Source of the DNA: an uncultured Prevotellaceae bacterium
Lineage (GTDB): Bacteria > Bacteroidota > Bacteroidia > Bacteroidales > Bacteroidaceae
Length of the DNA: 46,719 bases
Reading direction: 5' to 3'
Assembly (NCBI GenBank): GCA_900320585.1
Contig: ONSV01000006.1
Location: forward strand, 1-46,719
Below, in pieces: positions 36,101 to 42,802 of this stretch. A model generated the notes under the pieces. The model was not told the DNA's origin. It saw only the letters and a list, made by a program, of their open reading frames with translations, and ran no database searches. The stretch's first letter is position 1. Every line of letters starts with the position of its first letter. Both the position numbers and the translations under genes were made by a program.

Positions 36101-39049
36101 TACAAGGCTGTCACCGACATCCTCTTCAATGCCGACAACACTGTTGTCATCGCTTATCCTGCTGGCAAGAAGGCTGGCGACATGAATGCCAACGAGATCA
36201 TCAAGGAGATCTATCCTTATGCTTTCAGTGGTGTGTCGAAGATGACCTCGTTCAACTTCAACCAGATTACCACCATTGGCGATTTCGCCTTCGAGGATTG
36301 TACCGGTCTCAAGTCTATCGTGATTGGCAGCAAAGTGACCACTATTGGTGCCAGCGCCTTCAAAGACTGCTTTAACATGCAGAGCATCGATATCCCTGCC
36401 AACGTCACCTCTATCGGCGAGAAGGCATTCAATGGCATGCCTGCATCCGTGAGATGCCAGGTGGCTTGGAACACCCCGCTCTCCATCAACGACAATACGT
36501 TCTCCAACTACGAGGAACTCTCATCTGGTCAGGTTTCTGGCATCCTCTTCGTGCAGAAGGGAACAAGGGATAAGTATATCATCGCTCCGGGATGGAAGTT
36601 CTTCCAGATCTTCAAGGAGATGAGCATGGCCGACTACGATGCTACCATCATCGATTTCGCCGACCCACTCGTGGAGAAACTTACCGTGGCTAATTGGGAT
36701 GCCGACGGTGACGGACATATCAGCTATGACGAGGCTTCGGTTGTGGCCAACCTTGGCAACGTCTTCACCGGTCAGCCCATCACCTCGTTCAACGAGCTCC
36801 AGTATTTCACCGCTCTCACCGAGATTGGCGACAATGCGTTCAAAGACACCCAGTTGGCTGCCATCACTATGCCCGAGGGTATCACCCGCTTCGGAAAGAG
36901 TTCGTTCCAAGGCACAGCCCTGGTTACCTTCAACCGTCTGCCCAACCTCACCGAGATTGGCGACAGCGCGTTCGCATACAACAGCGGCTTCCAGGCCGTA
37001 TCCATCTCGCAGAATATCCAGACAGTGGGAACGGGTGCCTTCAAGGGCTGCCCGAATCTGACTGCCATCACTGTTGATGCCAACAATGCCAACTACTCTT
37101 CGGTCGACGGCGTGCTCTACAACAAGGCCGGCAACGTCCTGCTGCAGTTCCCCGCTGCCAAGACCATCGGTGCCGAATATGTGCTCAGCACTGATGTCAC
37201 TGAGATAGGCGAGGATGCCTTCACCATGAGCAGCCAGCTCGTGATTCTCTCGCTCCACGAGGGCGTCACCAGCATCGGTGCCAATGCGTTCCGCGCATGC
37301 GAGGCGCTCGACTCTGTCATCGTGGCATGGCATACACCGCTTGCCGTACCTGCCAACACCTTCTCTGGTGTCAATGTGAAGAATGTGTCGCTCAGCGTGC
37401 CAAAGGGCACTCTCAGCGCCTATAAGGCCGCTGATGTATGGAAGAACTTCCGTATCGATGAGTATCTCGACGATACCTCTGTCATCGAATTCGCCGACGC
37501 TACCGTAAAGGCCATTTGCGTGGATAATTGGGACCTCGACAAGGATGGCGAGCTCACCGTGAACGAGGCCAAGCAGGCATATAGCCTGGGAAGCTCGTTC
37601 CAGGGACAGCCCATCACGTCGTTCAGGGAACTGAAGTACTTCACCGGACTGATTGCCATTCCGTCCAACGCGTTTGCCGGCTGTACCGCTCTCAAGGCTA
37701 TTGAGTTGCCGAAGACCGTCAAGAACATCCAGAATGGTGCCTTCTCAGGTTGTACCAGCCTCACTTATCTCCAGATACCGGTAGCCACCAACCAAATTGG
37801 CAAGGGAATCCTCGCCAACTGCTCCTCGCTCACCAGTATCTCTGTGGCCCTGGGCAACACGAATTATGTGGCCGAGGATGGCGTGCTATTCAGCAATAAT
37901 ATGAAAACGCTCCTCGTTTATCCCGCTGGAAAGCAGGGTGCTTATGAGATTCCTTCATCGGTGGAGACCATCTTCTCCTACGCCTTCTCAGGCGCCGCTG
38001 GTCTCACTTCAGTCATACTGCCGCATTCGCTCAAGAATATCGACGAAGGTGGTTTCGGCAAGTGTACGTCGCTCAAGTTCATCAGCATTCCTGCCTCGGT
38101 GAAAAGCATCCAGAAGTTCGCCTTCAATGCCTGCACTTCGCTCAAGGCCATCAAGGTGGCTTGGAACCCCGCACTCAATGTGGAGAATGACGTGTTCTAC
38201 GACTTCAACTTCGAAGGCTCCCGTCTCTACGTGCCCGCCGGCTCTTACGAATCCTACGCTGCGTGTGTACCCGAAGATCCCGAATCGGGCAACTGGGGCT
38301 CCTTCGCCAAGATTCTGGAGTATCCCAACTGCGACGTCAATCTTGATGGCAGGGCCGACATGCTCGATGCCGTCGATATCGTCAAGTTCGTCGTCGGACA
38401 GCCCGCTGACGCCTTCGACCAGTATCTCGCCGACTTCGACAACGACGAGGAAGTGACCGTGGCCGATGCCGTGATTCTCGTGGGCAAGATTGCCGAAGGT
38501 GTGGCCGCTCCCAACATCCAGTATGCCAACGCGGCTCATGGAACGGACGAGTACGAGGCCGTCACCCTCACCAAGGACATCAACAACGTGCTATCCCTCT
38601 GCGTCAGCAGCGAGCTGCCCTACACCGCCTTCCAGTTCGACCTCGTTCTTCCCGAACTCTCCGAGGTGACGGTAGCCAAGCTCACCGAACGTCTCAAGGG
38701 ACATCAGATGCTCTACAACAAGATTGGTGAGAACACCTATCGCTTCGCTGCACTCTCCATCTCCAACAAGACCTTCGCTGGCAATGATGGCTCTGTCATC
38801 AACATCCTGGCCGGCAATCCCGACCTCGACGAGATCATGGTCGAGAACATCAAACTTGTCACCGTTGATGGCGCAGTGCACCGCTTCGACAACATCACCA
38901 CCGCCCTGCCTACCGACATCGCCGAGACGATGGGTACGGCAACCGGCGTCATGGAGGATGGCGTCTACTACTCGCTCAGTGGTATGCGCGTAGACCATCC
39001 TACAAAGGGTGTGTATATCCTCAATGGCAAGAAAGTAGTTATCAAATAA
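33188..39049 (+). CDS. BspA-like giant leucine-rich-repeat surface protein with EF-hand/dockerin-like modules
   Basis: Exported adhesin-type protein of 1953 aa with a signal peptide (LRLLLTFMSACVVSFAMA). Most of it is LRR_5 (BspA, Treponema pallidum-type) repeats of the form xxIGxxAFxxCxxLxxVxxP. Five times, a calcium-loop motif D-x-(N/D)-x-D-(G/D)-x-(L/V/M/I) inside a conserved ICVxNWD context (around residues 197, 576, 831, 1164 and 1443) opens a new block, each followed by ITSFxELxYFTxLT and more LRRs. Near 1714-1770 there is a dockerin-like pair (DVNLDGRADMLDAVDIVK and ADFDNDEEVTVADAVIL), then a cohesin-like domain (TAFQFDLVLPELSEV), and the tail GVYILNGKKVVIK. BspA proteins bind fibronectin and fibrinogen and mediate coaggregation. 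The frame is intact over 5.9 kb. No terminator separates it from the next gene, which starts 15 bases later. Confidence 0.92.
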   Translation: MRHLRLLLTFMSACVVSFAMAFDITVDGIGYNIVDRTAHTVTVSGWDENYFTSSTNPTNPNIGTGSGDVSGPVNLVLPWRVYHNGLYYKVVSINDRAFSDCTSMKTVTIPNSVSSIGDYAFQGCTNLQTVTVQWTKPLGISEEVFDGVDLSGVVLRVLSGYKTVYEEADVWKNFKEVRVYEDIDVIMMFEDELVKEICVSNWDLNNDDELSYREAMAVNDVSGAFIGNTEIKSFNEFRSFSGVTVLGQNAFKGCSSLESIQLPSYLTTIQKEAFVGCESLKSVTIYNKVTSIAEKAFYECANIETLTMSTAITTIGDYAFYGCAKLKAVSLPVALTTVGKHAFDGCSSIARFYLYYKVESIGEGAFANCTSCANFQVHANNPYFTTNLYRVLSKDGTTLYVYPAGMTTKNYAFPVSVVNIAPYALAGASNITSVTFNNVETIGDYAFDGCENLATVSFPESVKSVGKGAFRNCQSLYTLMMTDQLTSIGEKAFEGVAQGIRTEVKWTSPLSISNGTFSNFTPVTDGGITGRLFVPVGTVNAYKSANGWKWFSFIKEGTIADYAQEIIQFKDAKVQEICVANFDSDHDGYVTYDEAAAVTSIGTLFNGAEIASFDELQYFTHLTTIPAEAFANSTLTSVVLPNSVVTIGANAFAFCNKLKTFNVPASVKTIGNGVLKSCAALTAITVDEANANYTTGIGALFTKDHSTLLQFPAYSSYTNIMIPDGVKTIAPEAFLGASRLKTVSIYKSVQTIGEKAFANSSINKVMVYWTTPLTVPANTFEGVDVANATLNVPVGTESLYSAANVWKDFGTVEAFTDEYSDMIFADAKVEAICVSKWDTNGDGKMNGAEVKAVTDLGNAFTGNTEITSFEELKYFTGLTEIAANAFRGCTELGKVVLPSTIKTIGESAFEGCDKMTTELNIALVTIGKKAFYGCNAITYFYLRNNVAFVGEGAFAHCASLTRFIVQSGNTNYKAVTDILFNADNTVVIAYPAGKKAGDMNANEIIKEIYPYAFSGVSKMTSFNFNQITTIGDFAFEDCTGLKSIVIGSKVTTIGASAFKDCFNMQSIDIPANVTSIGEKAFNGMPASVRCQVAWNTPLSINDNTFSNYEELSSGQVSGILFVQKGTRDKYIIAPGWKFFQIFKEMSMADYDATIIDFADPLVEKLTVANWDADGDGHISYDEASVVANLGNVFTGQPITSFNELQYFTALTEIGDNAFKDTQLAAITMPEGITRFGKSSFQGTALVTFNRLPNLTEIGDSAFAYNSGFQAVSISQNIQTVGTGAFKGCPNLTAITVDANNANYSSVDGVLYNKAGNVLLQFPAAKTIGAEYVLSTDVTEIGEDAFTMSSQLVILSLHEGVTSIGANAFRACEALDSVIVAWHTPLAVPANTFSGVNVKNVSLSVPKGTLSAYKAADVWKNFRIDEYLDDTSVIEFADATVKAICVDNWDLDKDGELTVNEAKQAYSLGSSFQGQPITSFRELKYFTGLIAIPSNAFAGCTALKAIELPKTVKNIQNGAFSGCTSLTYLQIPVATNQIGKGILANCSSLTSISVALGNTNYVAEDGVLFSNNMKTLLVYPAGKQGAYEIPSSVETIFSYAFSGAAGLTSVILPHSLKNIDEGGFGKCTSLKFISIPASVKSIQKFAFNACTSLKAIKVAWNPALNVENDVFYDFNFEGSRLYVPAGSYESYAACVPEDPESGNWGSFAKILEYPNCDVNLDGRADMLDAVDIVKFVVGQPADAFDQYLADFDNDEEVTVADAVILVGKIAEGVAAPNIQYANAAHGTDEYEAVTLTKDINNVLSLCVSSELPYTAFQFDLVLPELSEVTVAKLTERLKGHQMLYNKIGENTYRFAALSISNKTFAGNDGSVINILAGNPDLDEIMVENIKLVTVDGAVHRFDNITTALPTDIAETMGTATGVMEDGVYYSLSGMRVDHPTKGVYILNGKKVVIK

Positions 39050-39064
39050 TCAATGCTTCGAACA

Positions 39065-39715
39065 ATGAGAAAGAAAATTATATTCCTGGTCATGGCTCTC
39101 ATGAGCCTTGCCTATACGTCGAAGGCTGAGAGCGTGAAAATCAATGATTTCGCTGTCACTCAAGGCGAAACCATCACGGTGACGCTTGACTTCACCAATA
39201 CACGTCCCGACCTTACTGCTTTCAGCATTGACCTCACGTTGCCTGAAGGACTCACATTGGTCGAAGCAACGGCTACCGACAGGTATGCTGGTGAAATCAC
39301 TGTGGGCCAGCCCGATGATAATGTCTACAAGATCTGTGGTCTTGACGCCAACCTGGGTGTCATTAGCGGCACTTCTGGCGCACTCCTCGAGCTCACTTTC
39401 AAAGCCGATGAAAGAATGCGTCCTGGTACCTACGAAGGCCTCATATCCAATGTTGAGTTCATCACCTCCACACGTCTGTATGTGCGTCCAGGCGAAACTC
39501 CTTTCACAGTGACGATTGAGAAGGGTACAGCCGCACTGCTGGGCGATGCCAACGAAGATGGCTTCATCAATATGTCGGATGTGACATTTGTCATCAACTA
39601 TATTCTTGGCAAGAGTCCATCTCCATTTGTCTTTGCCAATGCAGATGTAACAGATGATGGATACATCAATATGTCCGACGTGACCGCTATCATCAACATC
39701 ATCCTTGGTAAGTAA
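39065..39715 (+). CDS. Small secreted cohesin-dockerin protein
   Basis: Exported protein of 216 aa. The start at 39065 (MRKKIIFLVMALMSLAYTSK) begins a good signal peptide; an ATG four codons earlier is also in frame. Residues about 22-140 are a cohesin-like beta-sandwich (VTLDFTNTRPDLTAFSIDLT, then LPEGLTLVEATATDR). The C-terminus has two dockerin type I calcium repeats, GDANEDGFINMSDVTFVINY and ADVTDDGYINMSDVTAIINI, each ending in ILGK. A protein with both partners could self-assemble or bridge to the BspA-like neighbour, which also has dockerin-like and cohesin-like parts. It is co-transcribed with that gene and followed by a strong terminator. Confidence 0.85.
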   Translation: MRKKIIFLVMALMSLAYTSKAESVKINDFAVTQGETITVTLDFTNTRPDLTAFSIDLTLPEGLTLVEATATDRYAGEITVGQPDDNVYKICGLDANLGVISGTSGALLELTFKADERMRPGTYEGLISNVEFITSTRLYVRPGETPFTVTIEKGTAALLGDANEDGFINMSDVTFVINYILGKSPSPFVFANADVTDDGYINMSDVTAIINIILGK

Positions 39716-39750
39716 TTCCTTTTGAGGTTCACAACCTCAATACCTCACCG

Positions 39751-39794
39751 TCTCCCGCCTTCCTCGCTCAGAAGAAGGCGGGAGATCTTTTTTT
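39751..39794 (+). terminator. Strong intrinsic terminator after the cohesin-dockerin gene
   Basis: TCTCCCGCCTTC (39751-39762) pairs perfectly with GAAGGCGGGAGA (39774-39785), followed by a T run to 39794. It isolates the surface cluster from the capsid operon. Confidence 0.92.
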
Positions 39795-39836
39795 GTGTCC
39801 ATACGAAAATGCCCTGAAGTCTTTTTTCTCGGATGT

Positions 39837-39844
39837 TATTTTTG
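39837..39844 (+). promoter_or_regulatory. TAnnTTTG promoter box of the capsid operon
   Basis: TATTTTTG, 41 bases before the capsid ATG and 9 bases before the leader motif shared with the 25019 operon. The -33 element is weak. Confidence 0.6.
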
Positions 39845-39853
39845 CACCGTCAA

Positions 39854-39870
39854 CAGGATAATACATTTTT
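39854..39870 (+). promoter_or_regulatory. Leader motif shared with the 25019 operon
   Basis: CAGGATAATACATTTTT, 16 of 17 bases identical to 24997-25013, preceded by TCAA in both places and located between the -7 box and the ATG in both. Here the ATG follows 15 bases later. Confidence 0.6.
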
Positions 39871-39885
39871 TAAACATCCAAAAAC

Positions 39886-41352
39886 ATGAGAAAAAACAAG
39901 TTTTCAGTAGGTCGTCTCACAGAGACCATTCTCCAACTGGCCGCCATCGCCGCTGGCGCTGATGCCGGTATGCTGATGGCTGCCGCCACGCCATTGCCCG
40001 ATGCAGGCAAGACGCAGGGCGGTGAAGAGCAGTACAAAGGCACCACCGAACACCACACCACTGCAGGTGCGGCTGCCCAGTATCCCAACAACCCCGCCGG
40101 TATCCTCACCGAGACGCAGGCCCGTGCCGATGCCGACGCCGAGATGTACCAGAAAGACATCGACGAGCGCATCACCCGCATCCGCCCGATGGCCACCCCC
40201 ATCGACTAGATCTCGCGCTATGCCCACAGCCAGCACGCCAGGTCGTTCGAGGTGAAGTACTACAGCGTGGGTACCCGTCCGGTGAAGACCACGCTCACCG
40301 CCGCCGTCACCGCCAGCAACGGCGTCTCCACCGCCATCCGCGTGGCCGACCCCGACATGTTCACCCTCGACGACACCATCCGCGTGGTGGGCGTCAAGGC
40401 CATCGAGAACCACAAGGGAGTGGCCTATGATGCCAATGATGCCAGGACACCCGACCTGGAGCTCTGCGTCTGTGGCAAGACCTCCGACGGACAGCCCATC
40501 GTCTTCGCCGTGAACGGAACGGAGGTCAACGGGCAGAACATCGGGGTGCCCGCCATCTCGAATGGCACCGTGCTCATCCGCATGGGCAAGTCGTGCGGCG
40601 AGCTCGACGTGCAGACCGGCCGTTTCAACAACATCCCCACCTCCGAGCTGCAGTACTGCCAGAACTTCATGGCACAGATTGAGCAGTCGACCCTCGACAA
40701 GATTGCCGCAAAGGAAGTGAACTGGGGCTTCAGCGACCTGGAGGAGGACAGCATCTACGACATGCGCCTGGCCATGGAGAACAGCTGCCTCTTTGGTGAC
40801 ATGAACGTGGTGAACCACTCGGTGAAGGACGGTATGTCGCAATGGTTCACCAAGGGCATCTGGTGGCAGGCCGGCAAGGATATCGAGGTAGGCACCTGGA
40901 ACGCGACGAAGAACGCTACCGTGATCACCGACGAGGACCTCGTCGACATCTCACGCGACCTCTTCGTGGGTACTGGCATCGGCAACAAGCGCAAGGTGAT
41001 GTTCTGTGGCTCCGACTTCCTCTCGGCACTCTCCAAAATCGACAGCGACAAGTTCCGCCTGAAGGACACCGTGGAGGTGTGGAACCTGAAGTTCAAGAGC
41101 TGGGAGACCGACTTCGGCGAGATTCTCGCCATCCATCATGAGCTCTTCGACCTCAATGGCATGGCCGACTGCGCCTTCGCCCTCGACCCAGAGTTCCTGA
41201 CGAAAAAGACCCACCTGAGCTGGAGCCGCAACATCCTCGACCTGAAGAAGGCCGGCGTGCGCAACACCGATGCCGTGGTGCTCCAGGAGATCAGTTGCCT
41301 CTACCTGCGCTACGCGAAGGCCCACGCCCGCCTGCGCCTGGCACAGGAGTGA
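39886..41352 (+). CDS. Phage major capsid-like protein (HK97-fold, SU10/DUF5309-like) with in-frame amber codon
   Basis: The frame from 39886 runs 107 codons, meets TAG at 40207-40209, and continues in the same frame to TGA at 41352; the whole is 488 codons. Residues 1-107 look like the N-terminal arm or scaffold part (ending RITRIRPMATPID); after the TAG come ISRYAHSQHARSFEVKYYSV and a capsid-type body with IRVVGVKAIENH, KVMFCGSDFLSAL and ILAIHHELFDLNGMADCAFA. The text on both sides of the TAG reads as one continuous protein. From memory, related Bacteroidales capsids have Gln here (PIDQISRYA), which would fit either a CAG-to-TAG mutation or a TAG=Gln recoded phage. It leads a run of phage-type genes. 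If the TAG is not read through, internal initiation at 40252 would give a 366-aa product lacking the arm. Confidence 0.7.
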
Positions 41353-41422
41353 TGCCCATCCGCAACCCATAACCCGTAGGCGGTGGTTCTTAAGAGCCCA
41401 TCAATCCCATTGGCTCATCATA

Positions 41423-41485
41423 CCCACTATGCCCATTATGCCCATTGAGCCCATTATGCCTATTGAGCCCATCCAGCCCACCAAG
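41423..41485 (+). repeat. Seven 9-bp tandem units (CCCATTATG/CCCATTGAG)
   Basis: Units CCCACTATG, CCCATTATG, CCCATTGAG, CCCATTATG, CCTATTGAG, CCCATCCAG, CCCACCAAG lie head to tail in the 181-base gap after the capsid gene. They are open in the frame of the next gene and would encode MPIMPIEPIMPIEPIQP if translation began at an ATG at 41429. Confidence 0.8.
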
Positions 41486-41533
41486 CTCAAGCCACCGCCT
41501 ACATCCTCCCAAAAACCAATTACCACCATCATC

Positions 41534-41959
41534 ATGACAAAAACCTACACGTCAAAAACCGAGGTGAGTTTCAACGTGCGCGTAGATGACGCTTGGGTGC
41601 ATGTTGGATTCGTGCCGCTCACCCTTGGCGGCAGCTACTTCACCACGTCGGACACCCGCTTGCAGGAAGCCATCGAGAGGCACCGCTTCTTTGGCCGTTG
41701 GGTGACCGTGGCTCCCCAGGCGCCCGCCACCGACCATCCTTCGGAAAACGATGCCGGCAAGCCCTCTGGTGGTCCACAACCCATCTCTTTCGGTTCGCTG
41801 GCCGATGCCAAGGAGTGGGTGGCCGCCGAGTATGGCATCTCCAGAACACTGTTGCGCACCCGTGCGCAGATAGAGGCCGTGGCGCTCGACCACGGCAAGA
41901 TTCTGACCATCGACAACCCCTCAACCCAATCGCATTATGACTACATGGAAAGACCATAA
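41534..41959 (+). CDS. Phage-type small structural protein
   Basis: Protein of 141 aa. The N-terminal ~55 residues (TYTSKTEVSFNVRVDDAWVH, then GGSYFTTSDTRLQEAIERH) are a beta-rich domain whose pattern I associate with small capsid-adjacent proteins of Bacteroidales phages; the C-terminal half has SLADAKEWVAAEYGISRTLL, a HeH/LEM-like helical motif often seen at the end of phage head proteins. Its place directly after the capsid gene agrees with a head or decoration role. The start at 41534 is chosen for family likeness; an in-frame ATG at 41429 would add 35 repeat-derived residues. It overlaps the next gene by 23 bases. Confidence 0.65.
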   Translation: MTKTYTSKTEVSFNVRVDDAWVHVGFVPLTLGGSYFTTSDTRLQEAIERHRFFGRWVTVAPQAPATDHPSENDAGKPSGGPQPISFGSLADAKEWVAAEYGISRTLLRTRAQIEAVALDHGKILTIDNPSTQSHYDYMERP

Positions 41960-42131
41960 GGAACGCCGCACCCCCTTCCTCTCCAGGGGAATGGGGCGAA
42001 CCGCCGATCTGGAACAGCGGGTCGAGGCACTCGAAGCCATCGGGGCTAATGGCGGTAGCCTGGTCTTCGTCAAGCAGCTGCCGGCCCATCCCGACCCCAA
42101 CATCACTTATGTCATCTACACCGACTCATGA
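41937..42131 (+). CDS. Small phage-type protein with coiled-coil segment
   Basis: Protein of 64 aa starting 23 bases before the end of the previous gene and overlapping the next gene in ATGA. The N-terminal half is basic (TTWKDHKERRTPFLSRGMG); the centre DLEQRVEALEAIG is a short heptad-like helix; the end is beta-like (SLVFVKQLPAHPDPNITYVI). The tight overlaps on both sides make it a real member of the head-gene operon. Function unknown; similar short proteins with an LEQRVxALE helix occur before head-completion genes. Confidence 0.6.
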   Translation: MTTWKDHKERRTPFLSRGMGRTADLEQRVEALEAIGANGGSLVFVKQLPAHPDPNITYVIYTDS

Positions 42132-42732
42132 GATACCTCGTAAAAGACATACTGCGCGATGTGCGAGTGCGGCTTGACCTTGATGCCGAAGACCAACCGC
42201 TCATCTCTCAGGCCGACCCGCCCTCGCTCACCATCGACAAGATGATCCTTGCCCAGGTGGAGTGGGGGCAAGGCAAGTCATCGAGGAGGCCCCGGTGTGG
42301 AAACTGCATACGGGTGTCCCGATTACGGGCGGAGTGGCTTGGCACGACGCGCCAGGGGTGGGGATGGGACTGCTTCTCCTGCCCGACGATTTCCTCCGGC
42401 TCATCGCCATCCGAATGAGCGACTGGCAGCGCGACGCTAAAATCATCACTGCCCACGACGACGAATACCAATGGCAGTCGAGCCGCTTCCCCGGCATCAG
42501 GGGCAATCCCCAACGACCGGTCGCAGCCATCGTCTCCACGCCCGTGGGATGGGCTGCCGAACTCTACAGTTCGATGGCAGGTCCCGATGTCACTATCGCG
42601 AAGGCGCTCTACCAACCCGTGCCACGCATCCAGCATGATGCCATCCTCCTTCCACCGCTGCTCTATCACGACATCATCCAGCGCATCGCCCTCTTGGTAA
42701 GCCAATGCTCCCAGTGGCCGGGCGCACAGTAG
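42128..42732 (+). pseudogene. Phage-type head/completion gene, frameshifted at a G5 run
   Basis: The frame beginning at 42128 (MRYLVKDILRDVRVRLDLD) is lost after about 45 codons; an overlapping frame carries the remainder (ARQVIEEAPVWKLHTGVPIT to CSQWPGAQ). One extra G in the run 42264-42268 would join them as QVEWGARQVIEEAP, giving a 201-aa protein. The C-terminal part has LLLPDDFLRLIAIRMSDWQR and RQ-type helical ends, compatible with a small head or connector protein; I do not recognise it further. It starts within the stop of the previous gene. Either a true inactivating deletion, a slippage site, or a sequencing error in a homopolymer. Confidence 0.6.
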
Positions 42733-42802
42733 CATCGCAAAAGCCACCAAAACCTATTTTTCATCAATTACCCCCCAAAAAACAAATCATCAACCAACAA
42801 CC

